A stretch of 64,000 nucleotides of DNA from Bacteroidota bacterium (GTDB taxonomy: Bacteria; Bacteroidota; Bacteroidia; AKYH767-A; OLB10). The notes beneath the pieces are model-generated. The model had not been told where the DNA came from, did not search any database, and saw nothing but the letters and a program-made list of their open reading frames with translations. A program made the translations under genes and the position numbers. The DNA lies in contig JADJOZ010000004.1 of assembly GCA_016713525.1 (NCBI GenBank), positions 301,929-365,928 on the forward strand, written 5' to 3'. Numbering within the stretch: the first letter of the stretch is position 1; each line of letters opens with the position of its first letter. Of the stretch, positions 59,351-64,000 are shown piece after piece.

Positions 59351-60988
59351 TCAAAGCTTAATAAACCTAGCATTAAACTGCTGTTTTTCAGTTCCCACAT
59401 TCACAAAATAAATTCCTCTTGACAAATCGGCTATCGAAATTTTTCTATCGTTTCCTTCCATTTCAATTTTAATAATGGCCTCACCGGTGATATTAAAAAT
59501 TGTTACTTTATAAGAACTTTCAACATCATCAACAGTTAGCTCAATGTAGTCACTGGCAGGATTGGGATTTACATTCAGGAAATGAGTATCGGGATTACCA
59601 TTCACATCTTCTACATCTAATGTCAGACAAGGGCTGCTAAATGCAAAATTTTCAGGAATGAATGCCTGAATTGTATCATAGCTGTTTAAAAGGTAAGGCA
59701 CATTTGAAAAGCTCCGAATAGTATCCGTTAATGTAAAAGGAATTGTAGTCACAGGAATAATATTGTAATTACACAAAGAGTTATCAAATTCAACTTTTTC
59801 ATGAATCGCTTTTCTTGAGTTCCCGTACATCTGAACTCTGGAGATCAAAAAAGTTCCAGTTGAACTTTCGACAGGGGTGCCTTTTATCCAATGTGTAGGC
59901 GTAGGCAATACTCCTTCCATAGCGATTATACTATTCAAATCAAGATCCGCTTTAAGAATCAAAGTTGAAAAAGGCCCCGCAACTAAACTTCCATATTGTC
60001 CGGAAATCAATAGCATACTATCTGAAGATAAATCAATGCTTTCCGTTCTGATTGGTTCTACCCCCTGGAATTCCTTGCTGAAAATAATATTTCCTGTAAG
60101 ATCTGTTTTTACAATTGTAGAAATAGCAGTAGTGAATGTTGGGCGATTAGAAATAAAATAAAAACTACTGTCAACTTGCACGAAGTCACTTATGCTCACA
60201 CCGGTATATTCTCTGGTCCAAACCAAATTACCTGAAGTATCTAAAAAATTAATAATAGAATTTCTGGGATTAGTTGCGACATCAACCAATCCTGTTGCAA
60301 GATAACCTGCTAGTTGATTATTTATTCTAACTTGTTTTATTGTTGGGTCATTCCTCAAATATTTTCCTGGAATGGAATTGTCGAGACGGGTAATAAACTG
60401 GATGTTTAGTGCAGTATCGAGTTTAAATGCGAAATGTTCGTAACAACAAGCACCACTTGAACCATTATAGGTATAATAGGTACCATGAAGCAACAATTCA
60501 TTGGTGACACTATCAACATCGCCAAAATCAAAATTATGTCCTATAGTTCCAAACAAATTGAAGGGTGTGTATTTTGCTTTTTGAAAATTGCCAAATTTAT
60601 CGGCTTTAATAATGGTTGGAAATATATAAGTCTGAAATGTGCCATCAACAAAATTACTCATAAAATAAAAGCCGCTGTCATGTGTTGCAATAATGTCTGA
60701 AGGGAAAATATCTACTGGATTAGCCATTGGCAGGGATTTACTCCATTCAATAGTACCTGCATTATCCGTTTTAATAATATAATACCCAGCAAAATATAAT
60801 CCTGTTAAAAAATATCCTCCATCGACACAAGGCACTATTTTGTCGGCCCAGGAAAATTCAATTGTACTTCCCACTGAATTATCAATCCTAATATCAAAAC
60901 TTGATTGGGCATTTAGATTTAATGCGGAAATCATTAACTGTACAGTAAGTACAGCTGACTTTAGGAATATCTTGATTGAATTACTCAT
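59351..60988 (-). CDS. T9SS-exported repeat-strand protein, paralogue A
   Basis: 545 residues. Signal peptide (MSNSIKIFLKSAVLTVQ, cut after LNAQ). The body is a run of short beta strands with recurring IIKTDNAGTIEWSKSL, IIKADKFGNFQ, FLDTSGNLVWTREY and IVKTDLTGNIIFSKEF: a D-x-x-G-N/T-[IL]-x-[WF]-x-[RK] unit as in beta-propeller (SBBP/PQQ-like) blades. The C-terminus (LNVNPNPASDYIELTVDD, SRGIYFVNVGTEKQQF) is a type A sorting domain. About half its residues match the next gene, a tandem duplicate. Confidence 0.82.
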   Translation of the reverse strand: MSNSIKIFLKSAVLTVQLMISALNLNAQSSFDIRIDNSVGSTIEFSWADKIVPCVDGGYFLTGLYFAGYYIIKTDNAGTIEWSKSLPMANPVDIFPSDIIATHDSGFYFMSNFVDGTFQTYIFPTIIKADKFGNFQKAKYTPFNLFGTIGHNFDFGDVDSVTNELLLHGTYYTYNGSSGACCYEHFAFKLDTALNIQFITRLDNSIPGKYLRNDPTIKQVRINNQLAGYLATGLVDVATNPRNSIINFLDTSGNLVWTREYTGVSISDFVQVDSSFYFISNRPTFTTAISTIVKTDLTGNIIFSKEFQGVEPIRTESIDLSSDSMLLISGQYGSLVAGPFSTLILKADLDLNSIIAMEGVLPTPTHWIKGTPVESSTGTFLISRVQMYGNSRKAIHEKVEFDNSLCNYNIIPVTTIPFTLTDTIRSFSNVPYLLNSYDTIQAFIPENFAFSSPCLTLDVEDVNGNPDTHFLNVNPNPASDYIELTVDDVESSYKVTIFNITGEAIIKIEMEGNDRKISIADLSRGIYFVNVGTEKQQFNARFIKL

Positions 60989-61110
60989 TAGTTTCTTTGA
61001 TAATTATTGGAAGGATAAATATATACGAAATATTCTCATGAAATAAATCAAATCCGTAACTAAATTGCACAAATGAGCAAGAATAAAGTTGACTTGCATC
61101 CCATTCAAAA

Positions 61111-62755
61111 TCAAAGCTTAATAAACTTAGCATTAAACTGCTGTTTTTCTGTTATCACATTCACAAAATAAATTCCCGGTGTCAAATCGGTTATCGGAAT
61201 CTTCCTATTGTTCTCATCCATTTTAATTTTAAAAACGGCCTCGCCGGTGATATTAAAAATTGTAACTTCAGATGAATTTACCGCACCATTGAAAGATAAT
61301 TCAATGTAATCTTTTGCAGGATTGGGATTTACACTTAAATCGGAATAATTTTCATCGGCATGTATACCTTCTACTCCTGAGGTTAAACATGGGCTGGAGT
61401 AATTGAAATACTCAGGAATAAACGCTACCGTATCACTCATCAATGTAAGCGCATAAGGTAAATTTGCATAGTTCAAAGTTGAATAAACAATTGTAACAGG
61501 TATTGTAGTTACTAGCAAATTAGTGTAATTGCAAAGTGGGTTGACCCAATCTATTTTCTCAAAAATTGCTTTGTCTAGATTTCCACCCTGTGGAGTTGTA
61601 GAAAATAGCATGCTATTCGAATTGCCAACAGGTAAGCTATTGGACCAACTAATTAAAGTTAAAGAAGGAATCAATCCCACCTTTGCCATAATAACATTCA
61701 AAGAAGTGTCAGATAAAAGTAATAAATTAGAACGTGATAATGGCAGACTAAAATGACTTCCGGACATTAACAATTCACCATTAGCATTGACTGAAATTCC
61801 ATCAATTAGAATTGAACCTGATACTTGTAATTCTTTACTTAAAATAATATTACCTGATAAATCGGTTTTAATAATTTTTGAATTATATGTACTTGCACCC
61901 AAATCTTTTGAAGAAATAAAGAAAAGATTATTCCCAACTTGTACAAAATCTTTGAATTGCAAATCAAGATACTTTCGAGTCCAAACCAAATTACCGATCG
62001 AATCTAAATAATAGACGAATGAAGAATAAGGAGGGAAATAATTACGCAAACCTGTTGCAATGTAACCTGTATATTGGTTATTTAAATAAACTCTCTTACT
62101 TTTCATATCTATTTTACGTAAAGCATCCGGCACAAGGTTATCTAGCCGAGTAGAAAAAATTACATTGAACGCTGAATCGAGTTTAAATAAATAATATTCA
62201 TAACAACAAGGTCCATTTGAGCCATTATATTCATAATAGGTACCCATCATCAATAAATCATTGTTCAACGTATCAACCTCGCAAAATGCAACTCGATTGC
62301 CATAAATCCAAGGTTGACTATTGTGAATAAGTCCCGATTTTACAATATTTCCAGATTTATCGACTTTGGAGATAGTAGGAACATTATACATTCCAAAAAA
62401 TCCATCCAACTGATTACTTAAAAAATAAAATCCGCTATCATTAGTTGCAATGATAGCAGGCGGGTCAATTTCATTTCCCATAATAAATTTTTTGCTCCAT
62501 TCTACATTTCCAATACTATCAGTTTTTATTACAATATACTCGTCCCCCCAATTAACCATTCCAGTCATAATAAATCCACCATCTGCACAAGGTTTCATTT
62601 CCTGAGCTCTTGTTTCTGTAGGATTACCACTCACCAAACCATCAATTCTCAGATCGAAACTTGATTGTGCATTTAAATTTAAGGAGGAAATAGTCAAGAA
62701 AGCGACAAGAAAAGACTTTCAGGTAATTGAGGAATTCTGGAAATGCTGTTCTCAT
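61111..62755 (-). CDS. T9SS-exported repeat-strand protein, paralogue B, N-terminal frameshift
   Basis: A tandem paralogue of the 59.4-61.0 kb gene with the same blades (VIKTDSIGNVEWSKKF, YLDSIGNLVWTRKY, IIKTDLSGNIILSKEL) and an almost identical sorting domain (TPGIYFVNVITEKQQF). As written the frame opens only at 62697. Removing one A from the AAAA run at 62710-62713 joins an upstream ATG at 62755 and gives a signal peptide MRTAFPEFLNYLKVFLVAFL parallel to that of paralogue A. The copy pair shares even the sequence around its stop codon, about 40 bp (AAAATCAAAGCTTAATAAAC in both), suggesting recent or gene-converted duplication. Confidence 0.8.
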
Positions 62756-62856
62756 AAGCTTATTTTAAAAAGATAAAAATAAACATTTTTCCGAAAATTC
62801 AAACCGTTTAACATTTTAGAAAAGAACTGTGGTAACCAATTGCATTACCAAAAAAA

Positions 62857-63207
62857 TCAGCTCCTCAAAATCTTTTCCATGGTTTTGCCTCTAGCCAGTT
62901 CATCAATCAGTTTATCGAGGTACCTGACTTTCTGCACCAGTTTATCTTCAATTTCTTCAACACGGTAACCGCAAATTACACCGGTTATTTTAGTAACATT
63001 TGGATTTAGTTGGGGCGCTTCGGCAAAAAAGGTCTCAAAATTGGTTTTCCTATCAATTTGTTTTTGCAATGACTTTTCGTTGTATCCCGTGAGCCAGAAA
63101 ATAATGGCATCAACTTCCTCTTTGGTTCGTCCCTTTTTCTCTGCCTTCTGAATATACATCGGGTAAACAATAGCAAAAGACATTTTGTAGATTCTTGAAT
63201 TGTCCAT
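62857..63207 (-). CDS. DUF2200 family protein
   Basis: About 116 residues from ATG 63207 (MDNSRIYKMSFAIVYPMYI). Signatures: AEKKGRTKEEVDAIIFWLTGY and the TKITGVICGYRVEEIEDKLVQKVRYLDKL end. Small cytosolic helical protein of unknown role. An upstream in-frame ATG at 63321 would add 38 residues without family support, and it would run through a direct repeat. Confidence 0.85.
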   Translation of the reverse strand: MDNSRIYKMSFAIVYPMYIQKAEKKGRTKEEVDAIIFWLTGYNEKSLQKQIDRKTNFETFFAEAPQLNPNVTKITGVICGYRVEEIEDKLVQKVRYLDKLIDELARGKTMEKILRS

Positions 63208-63282
63208 GATGATTGAATTCTTCAAATGTAAAATTAACAACTTCAAGTCATATTGGGAAGTGAAGCGAACCATTGAAAAATA

Positions 63283-63326
63283 GAGCATAGCGACCAACTT
63301 AACAGGGAGCATAGCGACCAACTTAA
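63283..63326. repeat. Exact 20-bp direct repeat
   Basis: GAGCATAGCGACCAACTTAA occurs twice, at 63283-63302 and 63307-63326, separated by CAGG. It lies just upstream of the DUF2200 gene. Confidence 0.85.
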
Positions 63327-63758
63327 TTGATTGATTTGACGATTAATAGATGGAACTGGGGGGAGGGGGGGAAAAGCAAGCGCGGTGAAGCGACTTCAGC
63401 TTTTGAACCCTAAAACCGTTTGTCCCAGATTTCAACCGTCAACCACCGCACTAATAAGTAGCAACGCCAAAGACCCCATCACAATTCCTCCCACCCATTT
63501 TTTACATCCCGCACTTATGCGCTGATTGTAACGAAGCGGAATTAGTATAGGTTTGGCAATTATACGTCAGCGGCTTATAGCTCTCGCCTCTCATTATCTC
63601 ATTCAAGCCAATTTCGATTACTTTAAGTGGTGCGTTGGAGCATTTCTCACTATACAAATAAATGGATTGACCTTTTGCAAATACCTTTTCCGTAGTGATG
63701 TGCGCCTTTATAATATTAGTGGTTGTGCAAAAATATCTATGCCATTGTAATCTGACCC
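63327..63758. other. Gap with no recognised gene
   Basis: Contains GGGGGGAGGGGGGG-like purine runs at about 63359-63370 and a minus-strand open stretch ending at 63432 that reads KKWVGGIVMGSLALLL-like with no start codon. Nothing can be named. Confidence 0.4.
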
Positions 63759-63920
63759 CTAAAAATATTCCGGATGTTTTACTTCTGGAAATGGTTCCCG
63801 TTTTATACCGGTAATATACCTTTCGCTATTGGTGTTGAAATAAAATGTGCGAATGCTGCCGTCATTATTAACCACTATAACGTAGTGTATACAAGTAGAA
63901 ATTTTTCATCGTCCGAATTT
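63759..63920 (-). pseudogene. C-terminal fragment of an unrecognised protein
   Basis: From a TAG at 63759-63761 the minus strand reads back as IKREPFPEVKHPEYF, TFYFNTNSERYI and HYVIVVNNDGSI, a plausible beta-rich C-terminus. Farther upstream, a neighbouring frame gives NNTFKNSDDEKFLLVY. One frame change near 63885 would join them. The 5' end is not visible. Confidence 0.4.
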
Positions 63921-64000
63921 TTAAAAGTATTATTCCAAGTCTGTTAATGATTTATTTATTTTTGAATTGCCCGTTGGTTTGTTCCGTTGCTATCCTGTAG

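Noticed and set aside
63720..63765. Insertion-sequence end around GGGGTCAGATTACAATGG (minus strand)
   Set aside because: Looks like some IS borders, but there is no transposase or matching inverted end in the window.

Overview
The window looks like a chromosomal piece of an uncultured Bacteroidota bacterium, probably near the Chitinophagales/Sphingobacteriales. The evidence is direct: about eight proteins end in type IX secretion (T9SS) type A sorting domains, several promoters show the Bacteroidota layout (TTG, 19-20 bases, then TAnnTTTG or a close variant), and two typical core operons are present, ileS-dksA/traR-lspA and yceD-rpmF-plsX-fabH-accB-accC.

Layout. 1-15 kb is accessory: a HipA-type kinase gene broken by two in-frame TGA codons, a Kelch T9SS protein, a CPBP protease, a MntA/HepT toxin-antitoxin pair behind a perfect inverted repeat, a seven-bladed propeller lipoprotein, a GH130/GT4/cupin glycan cluster, a PKD T9SS protein and an AbiEi/AbiEii pair. 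15-28 kb is mostly core: dCMP deaminase, C-terminal processing protease, a polytopic membrane protein, lspA, dksA/traR, ileS, DUF1572, a stand-alone RluA-type N-terminal domain, SIMPL protein and RNase HI. 28.8-37.3 kb holds what I read as a chaperone-usher-like surface fibre locus with two DUF4402 subunits, an usher-like outer-membrane protein and a 1327-residue beta-helical T9SS adhesin. 37.7-42.9 kb is marC and the fatty-acid operon. 43-62.8 kb carries a T9SS-exported protein-arginine deiminase candidate with the full PPAD residue set, a polyprenyl glycosylphosphotransferase, a three-gene sensor kinase block, a secreted alpha/beta hydrolase, a propeller sensor kinase with its NarL-type regulator, and tandem T9SS paralogues. 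The last kilobase holds a DUF2200 gene and gene debris.

Sequence quality matters here. At least eleven genes, including ileS, lspA and marC, are split by single-base changes, mostly in homopolymers, each of which restores a family-typical C- or N-terminus when undone. 19.33-19.67 kb is a run of homopolymers that looks like assembly or basecalling noise. fabH has lost roughly 50 internal codons. Broken genes are therefore annotated across the break, and genuine decay cannot be separated from sequencing error from this sequence alone.

The best candidate for an under-described system is the chaperone-usher-like locus combined with T9SS. The best single-gene candidate is the PPAD-like deiminase.
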